This document shows positions 1 to 13,989 of a stretch of DNA of 64,000 bases, in pieces. The notes under the pieces were generated by a model. The model saw nothing but the letters and a program-made list of their open reading frames with translations. It ran no database searches and had not been told where the DNA came from. Both the position numbers and the translations under genes were made by a program. Location of the stretch: NCBI GenBank assembly GCA_947568835.1, contig OX387605.1, positions 13,520,418 through 13,584,417 on the forward strand. The letters run 5' to 3'. Numbering within the stretch: the stretch's first letter is position 1; each line of letters opens with the position of its first letter. The DNA comes from Protonemura montana (lineage: Eukaryota > Arthropoda > Insecta > Plecoptera > Nemouridae).

Positions 1-2505
1 CATTGGGGGCGTGGGGGGTGTGAAAATGTCAACGATTCCTGTTTATCCGTTTGTTTTAGATTAAATCGAACTTTCGACGGACAGACGGAAGGTTTAAGCC
101 ATCGAGCGGGGACGAGAAACGATGCAGAATGTATTATGTGTTATCGTTCACTAGATTTTAATGTATTTTTTGCCTGGTTGCCAATTAGCTATATGTACAC
201 GCGGACACGTACGTGGACATGCTTGATATAGGTCATGCCCATATAAGTAGGGTTGGGTAAATCTGTGATCCGCTCACTTCTTTAATCTTTTTCGTCCCTT
301 CACTAGCTTATTGAGATTTTTAATCCATTCCAATTACACGTATATGTGAGATATTGGTCACAAATAATTGAAAATCCAGTAAAATGTAGTCACTTTTAAA
401 TATTATTGCTTATTGGTGTACTCATAACTTCTAAATATTCCACTTACATCCGAATAAAAAACCGATCGATAGTATTTTGTATCAGTATGCTTAGGATTGA
501 TTTAATAGTTTCGGGAATGGTAAGCACCCAAGCTTAAATTTGTTATTCAAATATCTGGATCCACGTCAACAGGGCGATTATACCATGTCACAATCGAACC
601 TCATATGCTCGTAGCGTCTCCACTTTTATTCAAGTGGAAGACGATTTCAGAAAATTAAATTTGACTTCTGGTGACGTCGCAGAAAGAGACAGCACCTGCC
701 GAACGCTGACTGCTCACGTTTTAAATTTATTTCCCGTGCGAGGTTTTTTTTTGTGCCATATGTGAAAACCTAAACACTTCTTGAAAACCAAACATTTTAT
801 TTTTCATTGGCTATTTATTCCTAGCAATGGACAATGAGATAAAAACGAGATATTATCGAATAGGTTTAATCGAATAGATTATCGAATAGGTTTAAGACGA
901 AGATAAGTGATCTAATAGCATGAAAATATCAATTTCAGAAATCCTATTAGAATTTAGATCCAAAGTTTTGGATTCAAATTTCAAAGTCCTAAAGCCATTC
1001 ATGTTGATATATAATGGCTTGGTATACGAAAATTAATTTTAACGCATTGTAAACTGAGAAATAAAGAAATCACCCTTTCTTGTCACATCTGAATATTTTA
1101 CTTAAAAATGTTAAGAAAGCACCCAAGGATGTCTTTGAAACAAACGAGTCGAGAGAAAGTCCCGGCCCTCCTGACGGTGAGCCCCTGCACCAACCTGTTG
1201 TTCCTCCCTTGGCGCGGCCGGCTTGATTCAGTCTTGATGCGACTGTCGCTGCTCTTTTATCACCGGCCTCTGATGTGCGCACGATCTCTGCACCCCATCC
1301 CGTGAAGGGTCACGTGTATCGGGTGGTGGGAAGGTGCCTTACTGCATAATGGGTTGACATGGAGGTGATGAGAAACTTGCAAATCAGCTGATGATTAGGA
1401 GAGAAGCGAACTCTTCGGTTTCATTGGAACCAAAAACAGGCGTCACAGAGCGTGTACCAATTTTTGGTGTCGTTTCTCTCGTTGTGACCAATCGACTATT
1501 GGCGGAACTAGATTCCCTCAATCATTTCTGGTTTGTTTTGGGGGGGGGGGGGGGGGGGGTGAAGTTCTGCTAATGCAAACGGCTGTTTTAATTTTGATGA
1601 CATTTTCATTGCAGATTTTGTGTTTCTAAGCTCGTTTTTTAGCGAAATTTCCAGTTACAAAACATATCTGCAGGTTTTAAAAATACGCTTATTCTCCCTC
1701 TCTCTTTCTCTATAAATATATGCTTTTTTACCCATTGGCTCATTATTAAATTGTACAGATGAAAGGTACAGGTTTAATTGCATTAAAGCAGGGTCGATGC
1801 AGTTCGGAGAAGTCAGGTCGGTAGGTCGATCCAGCCATTCAAAATCCACAAAGGGATGAAGAAGCTTTCACTACATTTGTTTTTTCTTACGCTTACCGTG
1901 TCCATACCTTGGCCGTGGAAAAATGAAATGGATGAGACTCAAAGTGGCAGTGGCAAGACAACAGCTTGCTCCACGTGGCAAGGCAGCTGTTCTATTTGCA
2001 GCATTGCTTATCAGACCAAATATGTATTACAACACTTTATTACTTCCGAATGTCACCGCTATAACCTGACACGTTACACGTATAAGTTACGATACGCGGT
2101 AATGTCGTGCTTGACCAGGAAACAAAAGAAGGCGAGTTTAAATTTTAAACGTGTGAAATTATTGTTAGTCAATGTATGTTAACAGCTTGGCGATTGAGCG
2201 AAATGTATGTAATAATATTGCCCACACACAGCCCAATGGAGTGCGAAAACTCATTCGAATCATCATTTAAAATTCTATATACTATTTTCATGATTTTGCT
2301 GTTTATTCAATGATTCCACTAGCTTTTATGAAACGACTCTAGAGCGCTTTGAAATGCCTACTTCGCTCATCTGAATATAGACAGTACCTACTGTGGAATC
2401 AAATCTTATTGAAAATTAGTGGAAATAAATCTATGGCTTTGGCATGCTACTATTATTTACAGGTTAGTCCAGTAAACTGACATTTAGTACATTTAGTACA
2501 TTTAC
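1..2505. other. Unassigned noncoding DNA
   Basis: AT-rich sequence in which I see no convincing exon. The short open frames lack recognisable domains and most overlap on both strands. It contains a 20-base G homopolymer at 1540-1559 and a short CT-rich stretch near 1690-1710. It could hold distal regulatory DNA or old repeats that I cannot recognise. Confidence 0.5.
1540..1559. repeat. Poly-G tract (20 nt)
   Basis: Uninterrupted run of G. Similar runs occur at 3382-3399 (18 G) and 7719-7731 (13 G), with a 16-base C run at 34216-34231. Such tracts are prone to length error in sequencing and to replication slippage. Confidence 0.95.
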
Positions 2506-2860
2506 TTGACGATATTATTTATAGTGGATAACGACTATCTAGTAATAGACAATTGTGATGCACATCAGCATTTTACAAGAGGAACTAACAACATTTATGT
2601 AACGAAAAATAGATTAAAAATGACAGACAACTGGCCAATTTATGCAGGCTCATTATTATTTAACAAACTGCCGGTGGAGTTAAAAAATCTAAAAGGCTAT
2701 AAATTTAAAGATAGTCTAAAACTGTATCTGCTGACCAAATGCTACTACAAAGTGAAAGAATTCCTATGTGATAATGATAATAACCAGCACCGTAAGAACT
2801 GACTTGCCACTATCATGTACTGTGATCAATTAAGGCTTAATAAATATCTTATTCTTATTA
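2506..2860 (+). mobile_element. Non-LTR retrotransposon 3' end (RT ORF C-terminus plus tail)
   Basis: The plus-strand frame ending at 2802 encodes the C-terminal region seen downstream of the reverse transcriptase in CR1/Jockey-type LINEs. It runs: His/Asn-rich segment, basic stretch, then residues reading LLFNKLPVELKNLK and FKDSLKLYLLTKCYY (about residues 50-82 of the frame). It is followed by a noncoding tail that ends in an A/T-rich TTATT-type simple repeat around 2845-2865. The upstream endonuclease and RT domains are absent, so this is a typical 5'-truncated, inactive insertion. Assignment to a clade is uncertain. Confidence 0.7.
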
Positions 2861-5379
2861 TTATTAAAATGGCCGACCAATGCACAGCCTACATGCAACA
2901 TTTACCCATAAACTCGCACAGGCTATTGTCGCAAGTAAACTGTGAAATCCAAAAAAAAATCTGGATGGTTCTCATTCATTCTGCAGATATTTGAGAAATG
3001 CATGCAAATACTCTGACACGTCGTTTCTTTATCGAGTGAGCTCCTACTTGACAGGTCTGAAACTCATGACAACTGCATTCGGTGTCTATGTCGCGGCCAC
3101 CGACCGCAAGCTCGACTTCCTATATGCAACGCGCTAACGGCCATGTTAGTACCGACCAAGGTCTAACAAAAACAAACATCCACTGCACACGGTTATCACT
3201 GGCGAATCATTTCTATTGATGATGTAAAAGTGATTTATCATTCGCCGTCGGTGATTGACGCTCGATTTACTTTTCGGAGTCTATTTTCAGAGATGTAATA
3301 CCCATGTGCCACTTGGCTAGCAGCGACGGACATTTGCAAAACGTTCGCAAACCGCTAGCAAAAACTGAGTGCCAAAAATACGGGGGGGGGGGGGGGGGGA
3401 GGTTACACGTATCATTACGTCGCTGTTTGACGACGTATTATGAGTTCGTGCGTTGGCGTGCCTTTGCAACGAGCTTCAGCTAATTACTTGCAGTGTCTCA
3501 TGCTCGTAATAAAAAGTACAATAAGATTTTCTTTTGTCAAAATTCGTGAGGAATGTATGCTGTTAAATTACAGTGGCACCAAAAACAGAACAGAAAAAAA
3601 CACTCAAATTCAAATTCAAAATGTTATCATGACACACCACATAAAAAATATCATCCACTCCATAAACTATCGACGCACCGATACATCATATTAATACATT
3701 TATTATCCATTATCAATAATGTATTTATTGCTTATTAAAATGTTTATTTTAGTAATGTTGCGTTTGCTGTAGGCAAAGTTCTAAGAGGTACAAATATGTG
3801 GGAGGTGTAAAGCAGTGACCACAAATTGGCAGTGGTAATTTAGGTTTCATGAGCAAATTGAGTCTGGTTTTACGCAGATCATGCGGCTCGTGCTAACAAC
3901 CAATAATCACCCACCAATATGTGCCAATTGTCATAATTGGGGGTGTTAATATGACTTTCGATTGGAAATACAATCAAATGATGCATGATTCAGATGCACA
4001 TTCCGGCCCCAGTAAAGTTTCAAAATACGTTCAGATTGACGTAGAAGGAGATGCACTTTTTTCATTTTTGAGGTCATCTAGCAAAATGCTGATTATGTGG
4101 TTAGCACATATCCAAAAATAATGTATTGAACTCTGACCCATGAAAATTCAAAACCGGTCAACTTAAATCAAAGCTCAATCGAGATATCAATTTTTTTTTT
4201 TATTCAATTTTTCTTACGAGTAGTATAATATTATTTTTAAATCAACGCCTCGCTATGCCGGCGAGGGCGTCGCGACGCCTATAAACGTCACTCACTTCGA
4301 AAAACAGTACATCGTTAACATACATACATTACCACCACACGTATCTACATAAAAACTATATTTATAAAAATATGTACAACATGCAGATTCTGATTTTATT
4401 ATTGCTCGACCCCCCAATCTCGTCTAGACAACATAAAAATTAACCCATCCTCGTGGCACAGTCATAGGGAACCTTTCAAGACCCTAGGGGATACACCTAC
4501 TTAAATTCTTTGCATCAGAGCATATAAATGAATCTTGAACTGCAGATCGGCGTCGGTTCATCGGCGTCGATCCAAATGCGTCGGACCATTGGTGTCCATC
4601 GGGTGTCCTCAGGGGAAAAGGAAAAACGGTGGAAGCCAGACGCCTCCCCATTGAGTCATTTCATGGTGTTTATGATTTTAAATCTCTTTACCTTTATTAC
4701 TTTTAAATTTTTACTGTAATATTTGGTCTTCCTAAAAAAACTCGGTGCAGCGTAAACGACATCGTTAACGAACTTTTTATTTGTATAACTGGTCAGAACT
4801 TTGCATAAATCAATGATGGATAACATTTCATATTATTACCCCCTATTCCTCAATTAAGCAAGTTTTTCTTTTCTTCCAGAAGCAGAGAATAGTTTGTTCA
4901 GTAAATGAACCTGAGCAATTGGAGGGTAAATACAATACTTGGATTGGGTGGACTTAGGATGTAGTTTTTAGAAATGTTAGTCCTCTTAGTAATCGCATGA
5001 AATTAAAACTATATTCCGTGTTTATAACAGCTTTGTACGTCAGCTAGTTACTTCTCAATTGAACATTTCTAGAATGTGTTAAGAAAAGACTGAGAAGAAT
5101 GAAAAGTAGAAGTTTGTAGTTTAAGAAAATGTAAGTGTATACTGGCTTATGCATATATTGTTGCGGGTAGGAGCCTAAGGGATGAAATCTTTACCTGTGT
5201 GATTACATGGAAAATATCGAAAAAGACGTAAAAAAATTCCTTCATTAGTATAGGTACATTATTTTATATACATGCTGACTTAATCCGTCTAAGCATGTTG
5301 TGGTCTCTATTTAAAACGATCAACAACAAGAAAAGCACAAGGTATTAGCATGCCAAGTCGGCCACCTGATAACTGTCTC
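2861..5379. other. Intergenic DNA, no gene recognised
   Basis: No exon with recognisable domain content. It includes the poly-G run at 3382-3399 and a short GC-rich patch at 4245-4285 inside AT-rich DNA. Scattered open frames of 60-85 codons lack a protein-like composition. Confidence 0.5.
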
Positions 5380-5611
5380 CCTTTGCGACATCGCGTTTGT
5401 GCTTCACGAAGGTGTTCCCGTCTCGTTTAGGTGGGAGTACGAACAGAGGGTCCCGCCAAGCCAAGATGCACTCCTCGCCGACGTCAGAGCCCCGAGAGCA
5501 AGTGCAAACGGCCACCGCCTCCGCCGCCGCCGTAGGGGACCGCGATTAGGTCCACGGTAGCGACACTCGGGGGCACACATGTGGCCGATCAGCCGAACGG
5601 AGAGTCACGCC
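5380..5611 (+). promoter_or_regulatory. GC-rich promoter/5' leader of the carbonic anhydrase gene
   Basis: A sharp rise in GC and CpG content directly precedes the signal-peptide start codon at 5612. It includes a CCG-type trinucleotide stretch near 5517-5535. This is consistent with a CpG-type promoter or GC-rich 5' UTR. No TATA box is obvious. The transcription start cannot be fixed from sequence. Confidence 0.45.
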
Positions 5612-8600
5612 ATGTCCAGACTTCGTCCCGTCTTGCTGCTGGTCGCAGGTACGCTGTCAGGGAGATTTTAGGTCCTTAAAACATGATAAGGGTCGTAGCA
5701 TAGTGAACGAAAGGGTCTAAAAATGTTATATCATCTTCAACTTCGTTTTTCGGGCCTGTTGTGTGTTTTTTCTCTTTTATATAAAGGTTTATTTGGCATA
5801 GTGTTAATTAGTGATCAAATTTTTTTTTGTCTATGCCATACAATTTTATAAATGAAAGAAGGCTATAAGAAAAAAAACGACATGGAAATGATAAAGTAAA
5901 TTTAATAAACACAAATGAAAGGGTGGATTCTTACAAAGTAATACGTTCATTACGAAAAATCTCGCGTGTGGGAGAAAATAGCTCTGGCGCACCTTTCATG
6001 AATGAATCCCAAGCTGAATGAAAATTCTGAAACGTGTCAAAGTCCTGAAATTAACGTGCGACCAGCATGTCCAAAAGTCGAGGTGTTGTACACCCATTAC
6101 CTTATCACACTTACACATGTTTTCACATTCTTTGCATACGTGAATCGTTTTGGTGTAGGTAATTGTCTTGCCCGTCTCAAGTTCCGTTCAAATAGTGGCA
6201 CATATGTATGTTTTTTTTTTTTTTTTTTTTTTTATCGCGAAGTAACTTTTACTGACATTGGTATTTAACAGTGGAAAATGTCACGTTCACGAGCATTCGG
6301 CGTTTCCATCTCAGATATGAATTGGATCCGGTGAATGACAAGAAACATGCCGTGCGCCAGCTTCATCTGCTTCTCAAGCATTTTATGAAATATATCTGCA
6401 TTCTCTTTTGTTACGACTGCCACAGTAGTGTATTTGTGTCATTTATAGTCATTCCTATAATAACAATAACCTCCTACATAACTTTAAGAACAATGCTATT
6501 GATCGATGTAACATCTTCTGCATCTTGTTTATTGCAAATGAGAGCATTCGTCATTAAATGCATGCGATTTCGTTTTCTATCGTTGCGTTTCCATGACTAT
6601 AAAAATACAAACGTAGGGACATACTATAAGAGTTGGAAACTATCAAAGTCAGGTGGTCGATCGTGAATTTTTGCGACTGATTAGAATGTTTTAAATTGAC
6701 TTTTGACTTTTGAATAATTCAGAAGTCGATTGTGAATGAACAAACCGGCAGTCGGCTTTTTCGCAGGTTCGCAGGTTCGTGGTCAATGATGCATAGGTAT
6801 ATATTTTGGGAATATATATCTATTTTTTTACATTTTTGTGTGCTTTACGCGTACACGTAAGTAAGCGTTAATAAGTTAATAACTGGGTAATTTATTGGCG
6901 AAATGTTTTATTAAATGGATTCCTTGAAAATCAAGGTAATTATGTTATCAACATATCCAGGGATGTTTTCTTTTCATTATTGTAAGAAGAAATTTGAATT
7001 AAATACGGAAATTCTTTAGTTGTAAGCGATAGCGATAAGACAGCGAAAAATAGTCTAAAGCCTATGAAGCCGCAAGTGTTAACTACCGCTTATCTCATTG
7101 ATAGCAAATGACACTTGAATGAATTTCAGCCATAAGAGTAGAGCCCCAATTTTTCCGTCGGCATCGCCCACAGTATAACTTCCCTTTGAAACATGATACC
7201 TTTCATGCCCCACAAATTCTATTGCCTTACAACGACCCGCACGTAATTGACGATTAACTCATGCTTAAAGATTTTAATAACCTTCCGGCAATCTTTCACT
7301 TTGTCGCTGAGACTACCCGAAAGATGCCAACACAAATAGTGTTTACTATGAGTGGAGCCGAATGTTGTTCGCTTCTTATGAACAAGATATCTTGCTTTGA
7401 GTTCTTATTTAAATTGCAAATTCTTCCAACGGACAGAGTATTTTATCATTTTAAACACTAATAATCTCTCAAAAATGTGTACCCAGCCGGGACTCGAACT
7501 CAGATCTCCTCCTTTGCCCATCTATTTTTTTTTTTTACATACCTATACAGTAGAAGATGCTGAACTTTTAAAATCACAGTGGTAATCGTAGAAAATGGGG
7601 TTGCAGGTCTATAAATTAATCATTTTTATGCCACCAATTATTATAAGTTTACGGATTATGCCGCACCTACCTAAATGCATTTCAATGTACCTAGAATTAT
7701 GATTTAATTCCATTGATTGGGGGGGGGGGGGAGACACATGCTAATTGCATACCAATGTCGTACTGCCATGTTTAGCCATCATAATTCTTAACTCAAAGAT
7801 TTAAGACAGGTTTAAGGTTTATTTTGCTGATTATTCACACCTGTAAATCCCCATGAAAAGTGCATGCACTAGTTTCGATCATCACGCGGGAGAACTCCAA
7901 ACTGTTCAGCTGCATCAATGAGGCTGCAGTTTGAAGTCAGTATCACCATGGTTGCATAGGTTTCATCTGCACTGTGTCAAATGCATCTTGGCACGAGACA
8001 ATCAACCAGCGGTGTTGCAGCTTACATAATGCGCCGCCGTTTCGCTATAACTGCACTCTCAAAATGCGGTGATGCTAAAATTACTTTGGCTAATGTGGAA
8101 TGTATCACTGCGATTGCGAGCATGTCTGAATAAAAAGAAAATGTGGAAATTTCCACGATGTTTTTTTTTTAGGAAACGTCCGGCGTTCTATCTTTTTCAA
8201 TACCCAATTTTCTGTCGGTTTGGTTTGAACAATTTTTGGAGAAATAAATGTGAAATAGGTGCATAAACACGTAGCAACCATGGCTGTGTGCCTTTGCACA
8301 CATCGTTTTGAAATACACTTTATTTTTCAGCAATCACCGTCGTGTCCGGGCACTGGAACTACGATGGTAAGTTTACATTTTCTTTAACTAATATCATCTC
8401 CTAAACCTTAAGGCCTCGAGGCCATTAGTGAATATAAAACAACCCCTTCCATGGGAAAGTGCAACGATTGTCGCTCTTTGATTGAATTTCTAAATTAATA
8501 ACGAAGGTGACAAAACGAACAAACTCCAGAAAGCTTAGCGATGGCCTTTGCTAGGATCATCCAAGTTCATGACCATTATCATGTGTCCATTAATTAACCA

Positions 8601-11600
8601 GGAATGAGACGTTCTTTACTTTAATCAGCGCGCGATCGATGTTATCTCTCTCTTTCTCTCTTTGGCTCTTGCTAACCCCAATTAAAATACAGCATCTCTT
8701 CTTAATCCCAATAAATCAATCAATCGCTCCAGACTAGATATCTGTCTGAAGCAGCTTGATCCGACTGTTTTTGTCTCCCTGTTGAAGAGTCGATCAAATT
8801 CAAGGCCGAGTCTGTGGAATTTCATTTGCAATTGCAATTTGTAGATGTCGCCGGATAAAATTAAATGCAGGGTTCTAAGATCTTGCGAATCTATGGTCTG
8901 ATGGTTTCTTGACTGCCACGTAACTGGCAGGCGATAATCTAGAGCAATAACAATAAACCAATATACACTATTTATATGGATATCTGATCATACAATGACA
9001 TAAAAGCATCGCGGAAGTCACGTATAGAGTAACTTTTTTGCATGCTCCAAGACTTATGTCATCCTTTTCGGATGATGGTAAACATTGCTGCTTCTGCTGT
9101 TTGAACTTTGACAACGGACTTCGATGATTCGTAGTTTGAAGAGTTAAATATACCCAGTTTAAATATTGATCCAACACCGATTTGCTAGCTGACTCCAGTT
9201 TGATAACTGAATATCGATATGAAAAACACACATTCGATTGCAAATACCTGATTTTTCCGAAAATCCACTTAGGATATGAGCCCTGGGGAGCTTTTTAGAA
9301 ATTATCTCCTACTCATTTGATTGATTTATGATAAAATATTGTGAAATGTGTGTTAGGTCTGTGTACGATTGACTAAACAATTATAGATACAAGACATCAG
9401 GGATTCATTTAATTTTCTTTATAATGTCACCCTTACACTGATTATGACAGGTAAGTTTATGTAAGTGTAGATAAGTGTGTGATACAATGTAAAAGATTGG
9501 GTAGTGTTCAGTCACCAGTCGCGAACAGCGATGCGGCGAGGAAATAATTACACAAATTGAGGAAATTCCAGGAGAAAATAGAATAGATGCTGCTATCTAA
9601 ACAGACACACCTTCGTTAGATGAGCTTTAATAACTATAAACATTAGCCTCATAAACACATTTCAATATTTAAATTGTTGTGCTCACCATGACTTAGTAAG
9701 TGCATGTGGTATTTGGACTGAGCATTATCTTCCCGGAAGAAACACGCCTTATCCCAACAGAAAGAAGCAGGAACCAGAGGAGATGTCTTGACAGTCCCAT
9801 GCTTGCAATAGTGAAATTATTCTAGTTTGCTTCTAAGTTTATAGAAAGTCAGAAGTGGAATTAAAAAATTGGAAATCAGCAAACGATTGACCTTCGATTG
9901 ATCGATCGGTGTGAACCAAATATATCTTGCATACAGAATTCACTAAGATCTATTTTCACAGGAGATCCCCCCAACTCTGTCACTGCGCTTACAAGTGACG
10001 AAAATTACTTCGGCTACACAAGCACCTAATCAAACAAATTAGCGAAAAATTACTTCCCTAGCGGCCGGCGCTGGTATCGTATAGCCTGAGACCATGCGAT
10101 ATAGAGGCGATGCGTCGATGTCCTCGCTTTATAGTCCAAGATATCCGACAGGGTACAGCGTGCGACAAAGCAATGAGACGGCGATCTACGCCGATTACCG
10201 TGATGATGCTGTCATGAGGCATCAATCTCCCGTCGTCGGCGTGATTGAGGAAGTCAATTATATCCATACGATACCCGGAGGGTTCCCGATGTACAAAGTT
10301 GGGAGAGTAGGAATCGTGCAACTCGGCGGTACGACCGTAAGCATGAAGCACTGGTTTATGACGAAGCAATACAATGTTAATGCGTTCTTGTTGGTAGCTA
10401 GGCGACCAAAAATAAGCAACTTTGTTAGATGGAGAAGTGCAGTTTCATATTTTTATTTTTATTTCGAAAAGTTTGCTTAATTGTATGAGTATTGATTGAT
10501 GGAAATCTTGCTGTCTTGCTGTCTTGCAAATATCTGAACGTGTATGCGCACATTATATTGTACCGAACTGCCATAAAATAATGCGACAGGTACTATAAAA
10601 AATAGCACAGCAAATTTTGAAGAAATACACTTTGCACGTCTTATAAACGATAATCTTTGGAGCAACAGCATCCAGGTTTCTTTCGTTTTGTTGGAGGAAT
10701 CAAATGAGTGTGCCTCCAATTTGAGTGAGAACTAAAATCTGAATTTTCCCATTCCCAACCCACCACCAAAATTTAACAAAGACTCGCACACCGTGCAAAC
10801 CACGTGATGACCTTCCTCAACAGAAGTCTCATTATCGTCTCCTTTGATTAGCCTACGAAATAAGCGTGTAAAAATGTCCGGGCTCGTTTCGCTAAGCCGT
10901 CGAGAGTGATTGACAAGCGTGACCGCGTTTGCGTTTTCCTGGGCCATTAGTGACCCCGTCGAAGCGATCCACGCAGCGACGCCTCGGCTGGCACACTCTC
11001 GTTTTCAGACACCCTTCAAGCCGCAGAAATAGACCGCAAGCCGCTCATCTCATGTCTGACTTATTGAAAGAGGTGACACACATAAACGTCGCGTTGTTTT
11101 CCTTAGCGGAGACTTGACGAGCTTTAAAGAAATCCTTTCAATTCACCTCGGACTTCTTTTTCAAGCGAATCATCTCGAATTTTTTAACGCTCGGAGGAGT
11201 CATCGCTGTATATTATACGCGATGCGCGATCATACGCGAATACAAGTCATTCGGCGGTCCAACCCAAATATTTTCTCGCTATTTTTGTAGTAGGTACTAC
11301 CTAAACATTCGTTTTCGAGCAGACCGATTTCAAGGCAAATTATTTGGCAAGTTGTGCATATTCTTCCACTAAAAATAAAATGAGAAATACATTTTGTGAA
11401 ACGGTTCTAATTTATTTACATCTTGTTAATTTGCACGTTTCTTTATATTCTAAATGTAACCCACGCGAGGACAAATGGTTCTGTGACAGAGGAGAGCGTT
11501 CTTGATCATGGTGATCGATCGGTGTTTGTGATTGTTTAAGATCCATCTCACTGGCCAGGAACTTGTCAGTCAGGGTTCTTCCAATCGCCCATCGATCTCA

Positions 11601-13776
11601 TCACCACCAAGACGGAGACGGCCAACTTCGAGAAGATCGCCTTCATTTTCTACGAGGATACCACATCGATGACCATCGTCAACAACGGACACACGGGTGA
11701 GGGTTCACGATCGAACGCATGGACCCTGGCTCTTGAGTCCCCGAAAAAATTGTTCTTTAAGTTCCACAATGGTTTGCACAACACTCGTCAATGCAGAAAA
11801 TAATTTACGTCAATTCTTCTAACATCTAAATGATATTCTCAATTGAGGTTGGTGGAATGTGAATATTGCCCTCCTGTCTTTAATTTGACCAAGTTACTTA
11901 GAAGATAAAAAAATGAACACGAAAAAAACACACCTGATGGTCTATGCACTATAAAGTCATACTCATCTTCTTCCTTGCCCCTAGTCCAATTCAATGTCGC
12001 CAACCCAAAGTCTATCGTGATCGGCAGCGGCGGTCTGCCTGGAGTCTTCTACCTCGAACAAATGCATTTTCACTGGGGCTCGGAGCACACACTTGACGGG
12101 GAGAGGTAAGCATCAACGTCGACAGCATAGGGTGGTGACTGCCGCATCTTGGCATTTGGTAGCTAATTTTTGACTTTTTGTTTCTCATTAAAGGTTGCCG
12201 CTGGAGCTACATCTAGTCCATTACGAGAGAACTTATTCGGGAGTGTCTGAAGCCATGACGCAAAAGAACGGACTCGCCGTTGTGGGCATTCTCTTCAGGG
12301 TTAGTTGTAGCTAAAGGCTACTTTGCCATAAGTAAGCTATAATAAATAAGCTATAAGCTAAAGGTAGCTTAGCCATAAGCCCAAAAGGATTACTATTTGA
12401 TTGATTTGCGGTGTTTAACGAAGCACTTTTTTGAAGACGGGGTCTGTATCACTTAGTCATATAGGATAGGTGAATGAGTGGTTGATGAAGAACCCATAGA
12501 GTAGTTAGAAGGAAGAAGGGTAATCCCAGTGCCACCAAGTCACCTACTCCTGTCGAAGAGCACGGACCACCGGCTTAACGTCCCTTCCAAAGAACTGTAC
12601 AATGTTTGCGACAAGATTTCTCCACAAATCCATGCCGCTGAGAGATTGAACAGCAAGATGAAAGATATTGCTGCAATAACCTGCATCCCTTCAACTTCTC
12701 TTCCATGCAGGACTTACCATGTGCATGATGGTCACATATCCCGTACCCGAACCATCACAGTGTTGCTTAACGTCGGTGATCTCACCAGAACCGGTGTTTC
12801 TAACACGCGAAGCCGTCCAGTTTACCCAATAAACGATTAATCTAGATCCAGCCTAACTTCGCGGTAATCTTGCGGTTTTAGGAGGTAGCCGAAGACAACC
12901 CTAAGCTGGAGTCACTGACGGAGGCACTGTCGATGGTAGACGGTCAAGTGGATGTGAAATTACCCGTCCAGATGACTCCAAAGGACTGGCTACCGGAAGA
13001 CACAGACAAGTTCTACCGCTATGAGGGGTCGCTGACAACGCCAGGGTGCTATGAGTCAGTCGTGTGGACTGTCATTGGTCACTCAGTGCCGATCTCCAGG
13101 AAACAGGTATGGTCAGGGTAATCGCGAAAAGTCGTTTGAGCGTAACTCTGTTCTGGCTGTAATCCATCTATCCTACGGTGAAATACTCCAGACATATCCT
13201 GTCCGCTGCACGAACAATTTTACTTTCTAACAATTAATGCGGGTCCTGATACTTGCACACAAAATATTTGGTCTAATCATCCATTCCCATTCTCAGTCAT
13301 CACTAACTTTAAATAAGGGTAAAAGTTCTTTCTCAAATTTAAAACATACTCATAAGATTTCACTTACAAGCTCTTACACAAATGGCCCGTTGGATTATTT
13401 TTTTGTCCATAGTCTCTCTTCTCTTTACAAATTTGAAATTTTTTGCAGTTCACCAACTTACTAGACAAATTAGAATAAAACCAATGTACCAATAGGCATG
13501 GTAGCAAGCTTTTTGTAATTCTTTTGAACAATACTTATTTAAGTGGAGAAAGAAATCGACATATTTTACATTATACACATGCTTTCCTTGCAGATCGCGA
13601 AATTCAGCGCAATCCGTGCTCATAACGGGACCATTGGTGCAAACTATCGGCCAAATCAGCCGCTGAACGGACGACCCGTTACACTGACGCTGATGGCTGG
13701 TTCTAACGCTTACAGGATGAACCCGGCCACGACGTTGCTCTTCGGGACTTTCTTGTGCTTCTACTCATTGCATTAG
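5612..13776 (+). CDS. Secreted alpha-carbonic anhydrase, probably GPI-anchored (CA4-like)
   Basis: Seven exons, all phases consistent: 5612-5648, 8331-8366, 11541-11696, 11985-12105, 12194-12299, 12882-13106, 13594-13776; 287 residues. The enzyme interconverts CO2 and bicarbonate using zinc. Exons 1-2 encode a signal peptide (MSRLRPVLLLVA...). Exon 3 carries the QSPIDL motif and the proton-shuttle His in VNNGH. Exon 4 carries zinc ligands in QMHFHWG, exon 5 the third ligand and gate Glu in ELHLVHY, and exon 6 the active-site Thr in SLTTPGC. Cys residues in GTCQSG and TTPGC match the disulfide of extracellular isoforms. The last exon ends with a hydrophobic tail (TTLLFGTFLCFYSLH) after a small-residue region, typical of a GPI-attachment signal. 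All catalytic residues are present, so it should be active. A polyadenylation signal lies at 13899. The paralogue type is inferred. Confidence 0.93.
6211..6233. repeat. Poly-T tract
   Basis: 23-base T run in intron 1 of the carbonic anhydrase gene. Confidence 0.95.
7388..7570 (-). mobile_element. tRNA-derived SINE copy (degenerate)
   Basis: Sequence at 7480-7540 is the complement of a tRNA-like head with a B-box (GGGACTCGAAC on the plus strand). Flanking sequence reading CTCTCAAAAATG and TTTAAATTGCAAA is shared with the copies near 17.3 kb and 35.6 kb. It lies in carbonic anhydrase intron 1. The A-box half is disrupted by a poly-T run at 7528-7538. Confidence 0.6.
10030..10375. other. CpG-rich segment of unknown origin in intron 2
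   Basis: About 340 bp of markedly higher GC and CpG density than the surrounding AT-rich intron. It is open for more than 100 codons on both strands (plus frame from 10094, minus frame from 10369). Neither translation matches a family I know. It could be an enhancer or promoter island, an inserted foreign fragment, or part of a transposon coding region. Confidence 0.4.
12398..12838 (-). mobile_element. 5S-rRNA-derived SINE, near full length
   Basis: Reverse-oriented copy in carbonic anhydrase intron 5. On the minus strand it runs from a 5S-like head (around 12838-12720, containing the complement of GAGATCACCGACGTTAAGCA and a degraded GGTGACC box) through the shared body. It ends in AATC units near 12398. 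The body matches the copies at 45.9-46.5 kb and 49.2-49.6 kb. It is diverged, hence an older insertion. Confidence 0.8.
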
Positions 13777-13895
13777 CAAACATCTAGTCTAGATCTTTCT
13801 CTGTTATTGTTGTTTTTTATTGTATTTATGTTGTATTTTATGTTCCGATCTGCCTCATGCTGATGGATAGTGACAAATTAGAAATATTTTCATGT

Positions 13896-13904
13896 ATAAA
13901 TAAA
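13896..13904 (+). terminator. Polyadenylation signal of the carbonic anhydrase gene
   Basis: AATAAA at 13899-13904, 123 bp after the stop codon, followed by a T-rich stretch. This is the usual spacing for a 3' end. Confidence 0.7.
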
Positions 13905-13989
13905 CTTTTGTGCTTTTTTACTGATTTGACCACGCAATGCATCTTGAATGAACAAAAATTTAGTATTCCGGAAGAAAGGTATATTTTTT

